Source: JAVVHH01 sp963835135 (GTDB taxonomy: Bacteria; Pseudomonadota; Alphaproteobacteria; Acetobacterales; Acetobacteraceae). Taken from it: a DNA stretch of 64,000 bases. The stretch covers positions 248,001-312,000 of the forward strand of contig CAWIEF010000003.1 in the NCBI GenBank assembly GCA_963835135.1, in the 5' to 3' direction. Position 1 is the stretch's first letter; every line of letters begins with the position of its first letter. The notes under the pieces were generated by a model. It did no database searches. It had not been told where the DNA came from and worked only from the letters and a program-made list of their open reading frames with translations. Below are positions 26,314-35,537 of this stretch, piece by piece. The position numbers were made by a program, and so were the translations under genes.

Positions 26314-28073
26314 TGTGCGGGATCGCGGGACTGTCGATGATGGCGGGCTCGCCGGCACCGGATGCGGGCGTGCTGGCGGCGCTGGGGCGGGCGCTGGGGC
26401 ATCGAGGGCCGGATGGCGGCGGACACTCGGTGTTGGGCCGGGTGGCGCTGGTGCACACGCGGCTGGCGATCATCGACGTGGCCGGAGGCGATCAGCCGCT
26501 GCATGCGGGGCCGGCCACCCTGGTCGCCAATGGAGAGATCTACAATTACCGCGAGCTGCGGGCGGAGATGCCGCAGGTCCAGTTCGCAACGAACAGCGAT
26601 TGCGAGCCGCCGCTACATCTTTGGCTGCGGGATGGGCCGGGTTACGCGGCCGAGCTGCGCGGGATGTTTGCGATCGCGATCCATGAGCGGGCGCAGCGGT
26701 CGCTGACGCTGACGCGCGACCCGTTCGGGATCAAGCCGCTCTATGTGGCCGCGGTCCCGGGTGGACTGGCGTTCGCGTCGGAGGTGCAGGCGCTGCTGGC
26801 GGCAGGGCTGGTGGAGCGCCGGGTCAACCCGGTGGCGCGCGACGAGCTGCTGCAGATGCAGTTCACGACCGGGGCGGCGACCATCGTTCAGGGGATCGAC
26901 CGGGTGCTGCCCGGGGAGAGCATCCGCATCGTCGATGGTCACGTGCTGGACCGGGCGCGGGTGGCGAGCCTGCCGGAGGGCGGGCCGGTCGCGGCCAGCG
27001 AGGATGAGGCGTTGGCGCGGTTGGATGCGGCGCTGATGCGCAGCGTGGAGCTGCATCAACGCAGCGACGTGCCGTATGGGATGTTCCTCTCGGGCGGCGT
27101 GGACAGCGCGGCGATCTTGGCGGCGATGGCGCGGCTTAACAGCGAGAGAGTGCTGGCGTACACGGCCGGGTTCGACGTCAAGGGCGCGGCGGACGAGCGG
27201 GCGCAGGCGGCCACGGCAGCGCGGGCAGCAGGGGCGCGGCACGAGAGCGTGGACATCACGGAAGCGTCGGTGTGGCGGCATCTGCCGCAGATCGTCGCCT
27301 GCATGGACGACCCGGCTGCCGACTACGCCATCATCCCGACCTGGTTCCTGGCGCGGCGGGCGCGCGAGGACGTCAAGGTAATCCTGTGCGGCGAGGGCGG
27401 GGACGAGATCTTCGCCGGCTATGGGCGCTATCGAAGCGCGATGCGGCCCTGGTGGCAGGGCGGCCGGATCATGCGGGCGCGGGGCATCTTCGACAAGCTG
27501 GACGTGCTGCTCGTGGCGCAGGCGGCGTGGCGGGACGGGCTGGCGGCGGCCGAGGCGCAGGCGACGATCGCCGGGCGCACGCGGCTGGGGGTGGCGCAGG
27601 CGACCGACATCGCGGACTGGCTGCCGCACGATCTGTTGCTGAAGCTGGACCGGTGCCTGATGGCCCATGGTGTGGAGGGGCGCACGCCATTCCTGGACGT
27701 GGACGTGGCGGCGGCTGGGTTCGGGTTGCCGGACTCGGAGAAGGTGCGGCGCGGGCGGGGCAAATATCTGCTGCGCCGCTGGCTGGAGCGGGCGATGCCG
27801 GAGGCGCAGCCGTTTGCGCCGAAGCAGGGGTTCACGGTGCCGATCGGGGCCTGGATCGCCGCGCAGGGAACCCGGTTGGGGCCGCTGGTGGCGGGAACGG
27901 CGGGGATCCGGGAGATTGCGCGGGCCGACCGGGTGGTGTCGCTGTTCCGGCACGCGGAGGGCAAGCGGGAGAGCCGGGCGGCGTGGACGCTGCTGTTCTA
28001 TGCGCTCTGGCATCGGGCGCATGTGGAGGGGCTGTCCGCGGACGGGGACGTGTTCGAGGTGCTGGCGGCATGA
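26313..28073 (+). CDS. asnB: Asparagine synthase (glutamine-hydrolysing), AsnB family
   Basis: 586 residues. Cys2 of MCGIAGL is the amidotransferase nucleophile, with RLAIIDVAGGDQPL and ANGEIYNYRELR in the GATase II domain. The synthetase domain has the PP-loop SGGVDSAAI (about residue 260), LCGEGGDEIFAGYGRYR and DRCLMAHGVEGRTPFLD, all conserved. Transfer of amide nitrogen to aspartate, or to a sugar or peptide in pathway-specific homologues, is possible. The tight coupling to a glycosyltransferase suggests a polysaccharide-associated amidotransferase rather than housekeeping AsnB (inference). Confidence 0.88.
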   Translation: MCGIAGLSMMAGSPAPDAGVLAALGRALGHRGPDGGGHSVLGRVALVHTRLAIIDVAGGDQPLHAGPATLVANGEIYNYRELRAEMPQVQFATNSDCEPPLHLWLRDGPGYAAELRGMFAIAIHERAQRSLTLTRDPFGIKPLYVAAVPGGLAFASEVQALLAAGLVERRVNPVARDELLQMQFTTGAATIVQGIDRVLPGESIRIVDGHVLDRARVASLPEGGPVAASEDEALARLDAALMRSVELHQRSDVPYGMFLSGGVDSAAILAAMARLNSERVLAYTAGFDVKGAADERAQAATAARAAGARHESVDITEASVWRHLPQIVACMDDPAADYAIIPTWFLARRAREDVKVILCGEGGDEIFAGYGRYRSAMRPWWQGGRIMRARGIFDKLDVLLVAQAAWRDGLAAAEAQATIAGRTRLGVAQATDIADWLPHDLLLKLDRCLMAHGVEGRTPFLDVDVAAAGFGLPDSEKVRRGRGKYLLRRWLERAMPEAQPFAPKQGFTVPIGAWIAAQGTRLGPLVAGTAGIREIARADRVVSLFRHAEGKRESRAAWTLLFYALWHRAHVEGLSADGDVFEVLAA

Positions 28074-28669
28074 CCGCTGCCGAAGGACGGGGCCGGCCGG
28101 TGTTCGCCCGGCATGCGGCGAGTTTGCTGCTGTGGCGCGCAGGATCGGCCGGGCCGGAGGTTCTGATGGGGGTGCGCGGCGCGGGGCACCGGTTCATGCC
28201 GAACCGGCTGGTGTTTCCGGGCGGCGCCGTGGACCCGGGCGACGGCGTGGCGCCGGCGGCGAGCGAGCCTGATGCGGACACGCTGGCGTTGCTGGGCCGG
28301 GTGGCCAAACCGCGCTTGGCGCGCGGGCTGGTGATGGCGGCGGCACGGGAGTTGGAGGAGGAGACCGGCTTATCGTTCGGGCGGCCGCCGCGGCTGGCCG
28401 GCATCTCGTATCTGTGTCGGGCGATCACGCCGCCGGCCTCGCCGATCCGGTTCAACGCGCGCTTCCTGGTGGCCGAGGCCGGGCTGGTGGAGGGGATGGC
28501 GGCGGATAGTGGCGAGTTGAGCGCGGTGCGGTTCTATGGCGTGCGCGAGGCGCTCGGGCTGGAGCTGATGGAGGTGACGCGGCAGGTGCTGGGGCGGTTG
28601 GAACGCTTTCTGGCCGGCGAGCGCGGGGAGAGCTGGGCGTTCCGGCGGCGGCGATGGAAGCGGGATTGA
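28070..28669 (+). CDS. NUDIX hydrolase
   Basis: A 199-residue protein starting at an ATG inside the previous stop (ATGA). The Nudix box appears as ARELEEETGL, with Gly-rich FPGGAVDPGDG before it. The spacing between those parts is long, with an insertion of about 45 residues, which fits the ADP-ribose/CoA-type branch. Substrates of such enzymes are nucleoside diphosphates linked to another group. Third gene of the glycosyltransferase/AsnB operon. The C-terminus WAFRRRRWKRD is basic. Confidence 0.85.
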   Translation: MTAAEGRGRPVFARHAASLLLWRAGSAGPEVLMGVRGAGHRFMPNRLVFPGGAVDPGDGVAPAASEPDADTLALLGRVAKPRLARGLVMAAARELEEETGLSFGRPPRLAGISYLCRAITPPASPIRFNARFLVAEAGLVEGMAADSGELSAVRFYGVREALGLELMEVTRQVLGRLERFLAGERGESWAFRRRRWKRD

Positions 28670-28837
28670 GCGAGTTAGCTTGATGTCACTTCAGCATGCG
28701 CGCCCCCAGTTCCGCTCCTACAGCAGCCCTCAAAATTACACGGAAGCCGTCAATGTCTGGATCGCTCCCTACTCGGGGAGCAGATTGGCATGATTTAATC
28801 CCGTCCTGGAACGGTAACCTTTCGCGCAAGCCCAGGA

Positions 28838-29656
28838 TCAGGCGCCGTCGCCCTCGCCCACCGCGTTGCCAACGGCATTGAGGCCGGCGGTGCGGCGGAA
28901 GGTGGGGAGGCCGACGCCGGTGGCTTCGAAGCCGCCGTCATTGGCCAGGCATTGGCCGGTCAGATAGCTGGCCGCGGGGCTGCAGAGGAAGCCGACCAGC
29001 TCGGCCATCTCGCCGGTGGTGCCGTAGCGGCCGAGCGGGATGGCGTCGTGGTAGTCGCCGCGGATGGCGACGGAATGCACGAGCTTGGCCATCTCGGTCT
29101 CGACCGGGCCGGGGCAGACGGCGTTGACCCGCACGCCGTAATTGCCGAGCTCGACGGCGTATTGCTTGGTCAGGTGGATGATCGCGGCCTTGCTGGTGCC
29201 GTAGGCGACCCGCAGCGTGCTGGCGCGCAGGCCCGAGATGGAGGCGATGTTGACGATCGCGCCGCTGCGCTGGGTGACCATGACCCGACCGAACGTTTGA
29301 GAGCAGAGGAAAGCGCCGTCGAGATTGGTGCCGAGGACGTGCCGCCATTCGGCGAACGATGTGTCGAGCGCGGGCTTGAACACGGCGACTCCGGCGTTGT
29401 TGACGAGCGCGTCGGCCCGGCCCCAGCGGGCCAGGATGGCCTCCGCGGCGGCGTCGACCTGGGCCGGGTCGGAGACGTCGCAGGTGAGGGCGAGGAGACG
29501 GTCGGGTTGGTTCAACGCGGCCTCGGCGGCAGCGAGGGTCCCGGCATCGATGTCGAGCAGGGCGACGGCGTAGCCGTGGGCGAGGAACCACTGGCCGATC
29601 GCCAGGCCGATGCCGCGCGCACCGCCGGTGATCACTGCGACTGGGATGGGGGACAC
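28838..29656 (-). CDS. SDR family oxidoreductase
   Basis: 272 residues. The NAD(P) motif TGGARGIGLAIG lies near the N-terminus, followed by NNAGVAVF. The catalytic Ser region is NIASISGLRA and the YxxxK is YGTSKAAII. VRVNAVCPGPVETEM and a C-terminal LTGQCLANDGGFEATG are typical of FabG-like enzymes. The acidic LDID after strand 2 suggests NAD(H). Substrate unknown. It is divergent from the DUF1800 gene, with a 99-base shared upstream region. Intact. Confidence 0.9.
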   Translation of the reverse strand: MSPIPVAVITGGARGIGLAIGQWFLAHGYAVALLDIDAGTLAAAEAALNQPDRLLALTCDVSDPAQVDAAAEAILARWGRADALVNNAGVAVFKPALDTSFAEWRHVLGTNLDGAFLCSQTFGRVMVTQRSGAIVNIASISGLRASTLRVAYGTSKAAIIHLTKQYAVELGNYGVRVNAVCPGPVETEMAKLVHSVAIRGDYHDAIPLGRYGTTGEMAELVGFLCSPAASYLTGQCLANDGGFEATGVGLPTFRRTAGLNAVGNAVGEGDGA

Positions 29657-29755
29657 GGGACGCCTCTCGGGTGGTGAGCCGGGCGGGTAAGGCGCGTGGT
29701 TTACCGTTTGTCAACGTAAACGGTCCATGATCGGCAACTCGAAACGGGAACGGCC

Positions 29756-31069
29756 ATGCTGACCGATGTGGCCCACGCGTATGCGCGGTTCGGGTTTGGG
29801 CGGGGGCCGCAGGACGCGGTGCCGGGCGATGTGCGCGCGTGGCTCGCGGCGCAGGTGAGCGGGACGGATGCGGGGCCGCCGGGAGCGTCGATCGCGGAGG
29901 CGTTCGCGGCAATCGAGGCGGACCGGGAGGACCGGAAGGATCGAAAGGAGGCGATTGCGGCCGGGATGGGAGGCGAGCGGCCGCATCGAGCCAGGGACCT
30001 GTTCCAGGCGGAGACCGCCGCGCTGGAGGGCTGGGCGATCGAGACCGCTGCGCCGTTCCGAGAACGGCTGGTGTGGTTCTGGGCCAACCATTTCACGGTG
30101 AGCACCAAGCAGGGCCAGGTCGCGCCGCTGGTGGGGGACTATGTCCGCAGCGCGATCCGGCCTCACGTTACCGGCAAGGTCCGAGACATGCTGCTCGCGG
30201 TGATGCAGCACCCGGCGATGCTGATCTATCTGGACAACGCGCAGTCGTTCGGGCCGAGCAGCCAGGCCGGGCTGCGGCAGGGCAAAGGGCTTAACGAGAA
30301 TCTGGGGCGTGAATGCCTCGAGCTGCATACGCTCAGCCCGGCGGCCGGCTATTCGCAGGCGGATGTCACGTCGTTCGCCAAGCTGCTGACCGGGTGGAGC
30401 GTGGAGCGGCGGGACGGGGCGGGGTTCAAGTTTCGGCCGGCGATGCACGAGCCGGGGGACAAGGTCGTGCTCGGGCGACGGTTTCCGGAGGGTGAGGACG
30501 GCGGGCGGCAGGCACTGGCGTTCCTGGCGGACCATCCGGCAACGCAGCTGCATCTAGCCACCAAGCTGGTGCGGCACTTCGTGGCCGATGCGCCGCCGCC
30601 GGATGCGGTGCGCCGGGTCGCGGGCGCGTTGCGGGACACGGGCGGGGATTTGCGGCAGGCGTCGCTGGAGCTGATCCGGTTGCCGGGGGCGTGGACGCCG
30701 CTGACGAAGCTGCGAAGCCCGCAAGAGTTGGTGCTGGCGGCAAACCGGGCGGCGGCGCTGCCGCCCGACCGGCGGCCGCCGTTCAACGGGGTCGTGGGTG
30801 GGTTGGGGCAAGCGATGTTCGGCGCCCCCTTCCCGATCGGCTGGCCCGATACGGCGTCTGACTGGGCCGGGCCGGAGGCGATGATGCGGCGCATCGATTG
30901 GACATATGGGTTCGCCGGCCGGCCGGACCTCGCCGAACCCTCGGCACTGGCGGAGGTGGCGCTCGGGCCGCTGCTGACGCAGGCGACGGCTGAGGCGATG
31001 CGGCGGGCCGGGTCGCGGCGGGATGCGATCACGCTGCTGCTGGCTTCACCGGAATTCCAGAGGCGGTGA
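29756..31069 (+). CDS. DUF1800 family protein
   Basis: 437 residues, starting with an ATG preceded by a short purine run. Family features are AYARFGFGRGPQDAVPGDVR, WFWANHFTVSTKQGQV, a NENLGRECLELHTLSP segment and ADVTSFAKLLTGW. DUF1800 proteins are usually encoded next to DUF1501 proteins, as here, and the pair is linked to envelope or export functions whose molecular basis is unclear. No signal peptide is visible. The stop precedes the DUF1501 start by one base. Confidence 0.88.
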   Translation: MLTDVAHAYARFGFGRGPQDAVPGDVRAWLAAQVSGTDAGPPGASIAEAFAAIEADREDRKDRKEAIAAGMGGERPHRARDLFQAETAALEGWAIETAAPFRERLVWFWANHFTVSTKQGQVAPLVGDYVRSAIRPHVTGKVRDMLLAVMQHPAMLIYLDNAQSFGPSSQAGLRQGKGLNENLGRECLELHTLSPAAGYSQADVTSFAKLLTGWSVERRDGAGFKFRPAMHEPGDKVVLGRRFPEGEDGGRQALAFLADHPATQLHLATKLVRHFVADAPPPDAVRRVAGALRDTGGDLRQASLELIRLPGAWTPLTKLRSPQELVLAANRAAALPPDRRPPFNGVVGGLGQAMFGAPFPIGWPDTASDWAGPEAMMRRIDWTYGFAGRPDLAEPSALAEVALGPLLTQATAEAMRRAGSRRDAITLLLASPEFQRR

Positions 31070-31070
31070 C

Positions 31071-32240
31071 ATGATCGGGATGCTGTCGCGGCGGAGCACG
31101 CTGCTGGGGTTGGGGGCGGCGGTGTCGCTCGGGCGCGTGTCGCTGGCGATGGCGGCGGCGCCCACGGAACGGCGGTTCGTGGTGGTGCTGCTGCGCGGCG
31201 CGCTGGACGGGTTGGCGGCCGTCACCCCGTATGGCGACCCGGCCTTTGCGGACCTGCGCGGGGCGATGCGGCCGGGGGGCGACGGCCTGCTCGACCTGGG
31301 CGGGTTCTTCGGGCTGCATCCGGCGCTGACCGGGCTGCACGAGATGTATGGGCAAGGAGAGTTGCTGCCGGTGCATGCCGTGGCGGGGCCGGTGCGGACG
31401 CGCAGCCATTTCGAGGCGCAGGACCTGATGGAGAGCGGGGCCGAGCAGCGGATGAGCAGCGGCTGGCTGAACCGGGCGGTGCAGGGCATGGCGCCGACGG
31501 GGCCGAACGGGCTGCCGCTCTCGGTGGGGGTGTCGCTGCCGCTGTTGCTGCGCGGGCCCGCCGCGGTGGGGGCGTTCGCGCCGCAGAGCTTCCAGCAGCC
31601 GCAGGCGGACCTGTATGCGCGGCTGGTCGCGCTGCACGCGCACGACCCGGTGACCGGGCCGGCGATCCGGGAGGGTTTGCAGGAGCGCGGGTTCTCGGGG
31701 GCACAGCTCGGGAACGGCAAGACTGCGCCGGACCGCAACGCCTTCCCGGCGCTGGCGGCCGCGGCGGGGCGCTTGCTCGCGGCGGCGGACGGCCCGCGGA
31801 TCGCGGCGCTGGAGCTGGGCGGCTGGGACACCCATGCGGCGCAGGGGCAGCGGCTGGTCGGGCCGCTGCGCCAGTTGGACGCCGGGCTGGTGGCGCTAAG
31901 GGCGGCGCTGGGCGAGGCGTGGAGGCAGACGGCGGTGCTGGTGATTACGGAGTTCGGGCGGACGGTGCATTTGAACGGGACCGGGGGCACGGATCACGGC
32001 ACGGGCGCGGCGGCCTTCGTGCTCGGCGGCGCGGTGGCGGGCGGCCGGGTGCGGGCGGATTGGCCGGGTCTGGCCGCGGGGCGGCTGTTCGAGGCCCGGG
32101 ATCTACAGCCGACGCTGGACGTGCGCGCGCTGGCGAAAGGGCTGCTGACCGCGCATCTGCGGCTGCCGGCGGCGGCGGTGGCGCGGGCGTTCCCGGGGAG
32201 CGAGGGCGTCGAGCCCGCGCGGGGCTTGCTGCGGGGCTGA
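31071..32240 (+). CDS. DUF1501 family protein, Tat-like signal
   Basis: 389 residues. The N-terminus MIGMLSRRSTLLGLGAAVSL has a twin-arginine-like motif and an export helix ending near AMAAAP. The sulfatase-like DUF1501 core follows: VVVLLRGALDGLAAVTPYGD, ALTGLHEMYGQGELLPVHAV, GGWDTHAAQG, LVITEFGRTVHLNGTGGTDH. These are conserved alkaline-phosphatase-fold elements. A ribosome site (AGAGGCGG) precedes the ATG at 31071; an ATG at 31080 also fits. It follows DUF1800 directly and is co-transcribed. Function is not established. Confidence 0.88.
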   Translation: MIGMLSRRSTLLGLGAAVSLGRVSLAMAAAPTERRFVVVLLRGALDGLAAVTPYGDPAFADLRGAMRPGGDGLLDLGGFFGLHPALTGLHEMYGQGELLPVHAVAGPVRTRSHFEAQDLMESGAEQRMSSGWLNRAVQGMAPTGPNGLPLSVGVSLPLLLRGPAAVGAFAPQSFQQPQADLYARLVALHAHDPVTGPAIREGLQERGFSGAQLGNGKTAPDRNAFPALAAAAGRLLAAADGPRIAALELGGWDTHAAQGQRLVGPLRQLDAGLVALRAALGEAWRQTAVLVITEFGRTVHLNGTGGTDHGTGAAAFVLGGAVAGGRVRADWPGLAAGRLFEARDLQPTLDVRALAKGLLTAHLRLPAAAVARAFPGSEGVEPARGLLRG

Positions 32241-32309
32241 GGCGACCGGATCAGGCGAGGATCACACCTCTGAGCCTGGTTTGCCAGGGCGGTCGAGATG
32301 GATCATCCT

Positions 32310-32520
32310 GCTCGTGTCGATGGTCCCGCGCGAGCGGGTGAAAAGGGAACGCCGTGAGCCCTGGCTGGATCGAGGTCCGGGGGCAAGTCGGCGGCTGCCC
32401 CCGCAACTGTCAGCGGTAAGCCGCTGGCCCGTCTGCCCCGCCGGGGTGGGCCACTGAACCCGGCCGGGTTTGGGAAGGCAGGGCCAAAGGCGTGGACCCG
32501 CGAGCCAGGAGACCTGCCGT
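32310..32520 (+). promoter_or_regulatory. Cobalamin (adenosylcobalamin) riboswitch
   Basis: The conserved elements occur in order: AAAAGGGAA with GCCGTGAG, the GCTGCCCCCGCAACTGT core, GCCACTG, TGGGAAGGC, and GCGAGCCAGGAGACCTGCC at the 3' end. This is the RF00174 architecture. It ends about 55 bases before the transporter start, where a coenzyme-dependent structure can hide the GGGAGAG ribosome site or end transcription. The exact 5' end of P1 is uncertain. Confidence 0.92.
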
Positions 32521-32574
32521 CGTCGCATCGACCAATGCTGCCGGGCGGGGTGCCCTGGGGCGGGAGAGACGACC

Positions 32575-33636
32575 TTGTTCGACGTGTTGACCCGGACCTT
32601 CGACGACCGTGCGGCGAACCTGCGCGGCCGGCTGATCGGCATCTACAGCCTGCTGATCGCCGCCAACGTGGCCGCCTGGGTGTGGGCCTTCGTGCTGTTC
32701 CAGCATCAACCCCTGTTCCTCGGGACTGCGCTGCTCGCCTACGGCTTCGGGCTGCGGCATGCGGTCGATGCGGACCACATCGCCGCCATCGACAACGTGA
32801 CCCGCACGCTGATGCAGGAGGGCAAGCGCCCGGTCACCGTCGGGTTCTTCTTCGCGATGGGCCACTCGAGCGTCGTCATCCTCGCTGCCGCCGGAGTGGC
32901 GGCGACGGCCACGGTGCTCAGCGGACGTTTCGAGCACTTCAAGAGTGTCGGCAGCGTCGTCGGCACCTCCCTGTCGGCGTTGTTTCTGTTCGTCATCGCG
33001 ACGGCGAACCTGCTGATCCTGCGGGCGGTGTGGCGCACCTGGCGACACGTGCGGGCCGGCGGCCGCTATGTCGACGAGGATTTCGACCTGCTGCTGAACA
33101 ATCGCGGGGTGCTCGCGCGGCTGTTCCGGCCGCTGTTCCGCATGGTGACGGCGAGCTGGCACATGTTCCCGCTCGGCTTCCTGTTCGGGCTCGGCTTCGA
33201 TACCGCGACCGAAGTGTCGCTGCTCGGCATCTCGGCGACCCAGGCGGCGCAGGGTATCTCGCTGTGGTCGATCATGGTGTTTCCGGCGCTGTTCGCGGCG
33301 GGGATGTCGCTGATCGACACGACGGACGGCGTGCTGATGCTGGGGGCTTACAACTGGGCGTTCGTCAAGCCGGTGCGCAAGCTCTACTACAACCTGACCA
33401 TCACGCTGGTGTCGGTGGTGGTCGCATTCCTGGTCGGCGGGATCGAGGCGCTCGGCTTGCTCGCGGGCCAGTTTCACTTGTCGGGCTGGTTCTGGGAGAC
33501 GGTCGCGGCACTGAATGACAACTTCACGGAGTTGGGCTTCATCATCATCGGTGTCTTTATCGCGGCGTGGATCGGCTCCGTCCTGCTCTACCGCTACAAG
33601 GGGCTCGACCGCATGGACGTGCGGGGCGCCGGCTAG
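32575..33636 (+). CDS. Nickel/cobalt transporter (NiCoT, HoxN/NixA family)
   Basis: 353 residues from a TTG start with GGGAGAG eight bases upstream. The NiCoT signature LRHAVDADHIAAIDN is near residue 60, and the family motifs LGFDTATEV and GMSLIDTTDGVLM are present. About eight membrane helices are predicted. NiCoT permeases import Ni2+ or Co2+ by secondary transport. The upstream cobalamin riboswitch points to cobalt for B12 synthesis: when B12 is scarce, the transporter is expressed. Alternative starts between 32470 and 32575 lie in the riboswitch and are unlikely. Confidence 0.9.
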   Translation: MFDVLTRTFDDRAANLRGRLIGIYSLLIAANVAAWVWAFVLFQHQPLFLGTALLAYGFGLRHAVDADHIAAIDNVTRTLMQEGKRPVTVGFFFAMGHSSVVILAAAGVAATATVLSGRFEHFKSVGSVVGTSLSALFLFVIATANLLILRAVWRTWRHVRAGGRYVDEDFDLLLNNRGVLARLFRPLFRMVTASWHMFPLGFLFGLGFDTATEVSLLGISATQAAQGISLWSIMVFPALFAAGMSLIDTTDGVLMLGAYNWAFVKPVRKLYYNLTITLVSVVVAFLVGGIEALGLLAGQFHLSGWFWETVAALNDNFTELGFIIIGVFIAAWIGSVLLYRYKGLDRMDVRGAG

Positions 33637-33659
33637 CCCATGTTCGTTTTGTTTTCGTA

Positions 33660-33689
33660 TTGACTTGACGCCACTTTCGCAGGTATCAT
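33660..33689 (+). promoter_or_regulatory. Candidate sigma70 promoter for the PEP-CTERM gene
   Basis: TTGACT at 33660-33665 and TATCAT at 33684-33689 with an 18-base spacer, about 29 bases before the ATG at 33718. The fit to consensus is good in an otherwise GC-rich area. Not experimentally supported. Confidence 0.5.
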
Positions 33690-33717
33690 TGCCCCACCAC
33701 ACAAAATGGTGGCTGCA

Positions 33718-35523
33718 ATGGATCGCTCGTTCGGCCGCTTGGCCGCCTTGGTTTTCTGCATCCTCGCGGCCGCGCCGGCCTGGGGGCAACAGATTTTCCG
33801 GACCAACAGCATCTTCTCGGCCCAGAAACTCAGCGTGTGGAACAGCGGTCCCGCGTTCGCCCTCGATACCGGAAGCCAGTTCCTGGGAGAACAATGGAAC
33901 GTCGGCGACACGGTGGGCGGCATCGACACCGTTTGCGTGGTGTTCGCCTGCGCGAAGATCGGGGCGGAAATCGGCGCACAGACGACGGGCAAGCTCGGCC
34001 TCGACTACGCGCTGAAGGTCAATAGCGGGTCGTTCGACGTGCTCTATCCGGGCGTATCGTCGATCACTGTGCCGAGCGCGGTGCCGGTGATGGTCGGTGG
34101 GCTGCCGGGCGTGGTCACGCTGGGCACGCAATTCGGCGGGGTGGCGAGCTTGCCGACCAACTCGAGCGGAGGCGTTGCGGCATCGACCTTGCAGGTGACG
34201 GGACCGACGCTGCAGGCCAGCGTGCGGTTGGAGGCGCAGGCGAGCGCCTTCGCCGGCGCCACGGTGTGCGTGGTGGTCGGCTGCGTCGGCCCGGCGTTCG
34301 GACCATATAATTTCGACGGGTCGCAGGACCTGCTGAAGATCAACCCGAACAACGACGGCAGCCTGACCGTGCTGGGCACGACGGTCAACGCGAACCAAAA
34401 TGTCAGCGCTCTGGGCGGGCTGGTGAACGCATCGATCCGGCTGCCCAACCTGGACAGCTCCTCGGCGGCGACCGCGGGCGGCGTGTCCGGCGGCGTGCTG
34501 ACCTCGGCGACGCGGGACAACATCGCCGCGGTCAACGCCAACCTCGCGCAAATCGCCGCGGACTCGGTCGGGCTGCCGATCCCGCTCGCGGGCAACATCG
34601 GCCCATTCGGCTACAACTTGCTCGAAAGCAATGCGGGACTGGCGCTCGATGTCTCGCAATCCTTGCAGCTCGCGCCGGCGGCGAGCGGAAAATTGCTGTT
34701 TTCGGCACCGGTGACCCCGATCGTGAACGGCCTGGCCGGTCCGCTATCGACGGAGATCGACTTCAAGTACGGGGACACCGTCAATTTCTTGCCGGGTGCC
34801 CTGAAGTCGGTGAGCTTCACGCCGGTGACGGATCTGGCCGGCAAGCTCCACAACGATACGAGCCTGGTCGTGAGCGGGAACATCAACGTCAAGGCGCTCG
34901 GGCTCGACATCGCCGGGCTGTCGATCGGGCCACTGATCGATGCATCGCTGCCGCCGGCCGACATCGGCTCGATCGGCCTGGTGAACCAAAGCTTCACCGA
35001 TCACCTCGACACTATCGCGGGCCAGCCGATCACGATCGACTTCTCGTGCGGCACCGTCACCGGCGGCGGGGAGTTCAAATATCTGGGGATCTGCGCGTCG
35101 TCGAAATTCGTCGATCTCGGTCCGGCGATCACGGTCCAGGGGGTATCGATCGACCGTTACAACCGCGAGGACTGCGCGAGCTACAGCTATCAGATCGGCT
35201 TCACCGATCCCGGGTCGAGCTGTACGTCGGTGTTCGACCATTTCGGCTCGCCCTATCTCTCAACACCACTCGGCAAGATCGACGTGTCGGGCCTGTTGCC
35301 GCTGCTGTTCAGCGCGCTGACGCCGGACGCGTCGAGCACTGACGCGTCGGACGCTGCCCTGCTCGGCTTGCTGGGCTATGTGCCGGGCGCACCGGTGTTC
35401 GACATCCCGCCGGGAGCGACGTTCGAGAGCTTCGAGATGCCGGAGCCGGCCAGCGCGGCCCTGCTGCTCGCGCCCTTGATCGGAACGATGGCGCGGCGGC
35501 GACGGATCAGCCGCAGCCGCTAG
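33718..35523 (+). CDS. PEP-CTERM sorted exported protein, unknown function
   Basis: 601 residues. The signal peptide (LAALVFCILAAAPAWG) is followed by a mostly beta, Gly/Ser/Val/Asn-rich body. It contains four early Cys (CVVFAC and CVVVGC pairs) and later ones (TIDFSCGTV, YLGICAS, EDCASYSY, SSCTSVF). It ends MPEPASAALLLAPLIGTMAR followed by RRRISRSR: a PEP motif, hydrophobic helix and Arg-rich tail, the exosortase sorting signal. The ATG at 33718 has GGTGG upstream and is preferred over 33706. Such proteins are processed by exosortase, usually in polysaccharide-producing bacteria. No exosortase is in this window. Confidence 0.75.
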   Translation: MDRSFGRLAALVFCILAAAPAWGQQIFRTNSIFSAQKLSVWNSGPAFALDTGSQFLGEQWNVGDTVGGIDTVCVVFACAKIGAEIGAQTTGKLGLDYALKVNSGSFDVLYPGVSSITVPSAVPVMVGGLPGVVTLGTQFGGVASLPTNSSGGVAASTLQVTGPTLQASVRLEAQASAFAGATVCVVVGCVGPAFGPYNFDGSQDLLKINPNNDGSLTVLGTTVNANQNVSALGGLVNASIRLPNLDSSSAATAGGVSGGVLTSATRDNIAAVNANLAQIAADSVGLPIPLAGNIGPFGYNLLESNAGLALDVSQSLQLAPAASGKLLFSAPVTPIVNGLAGPLSTEIDFKYGDTVNFLPGALKSVSFTPVTDLAGKLHNDTSLVVSGNINVKALGLDIAGLSIGPLIDASLPPADIGSIGLVNQSFTDHLDTIAGQPITIDFSCGTVTGGGEFKYLGICASSKFVDLGPAITVQGVSIDRYNREDCASYSYQIGFTDPGSSCTSVFDHFGSPYLSTPLGKIDVSGLLPLLFSALTPDASSTDASDAALLGLLGYVPGAPVFDIPPGATFESFEMPEPASAALLLAPLIGTMARRRRISRSR

Positions 35524-35537
35524 CGCGGCGACGCGCT

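Noticed and set aside
32410..34659. 749-codon reverse frame across the riboswitch, transporter and PEP-CTERM gene
   Set aside because: It is opposite three well-supported features and low in complexity (Arg/His/Gln-rich), typical of shadow translation.
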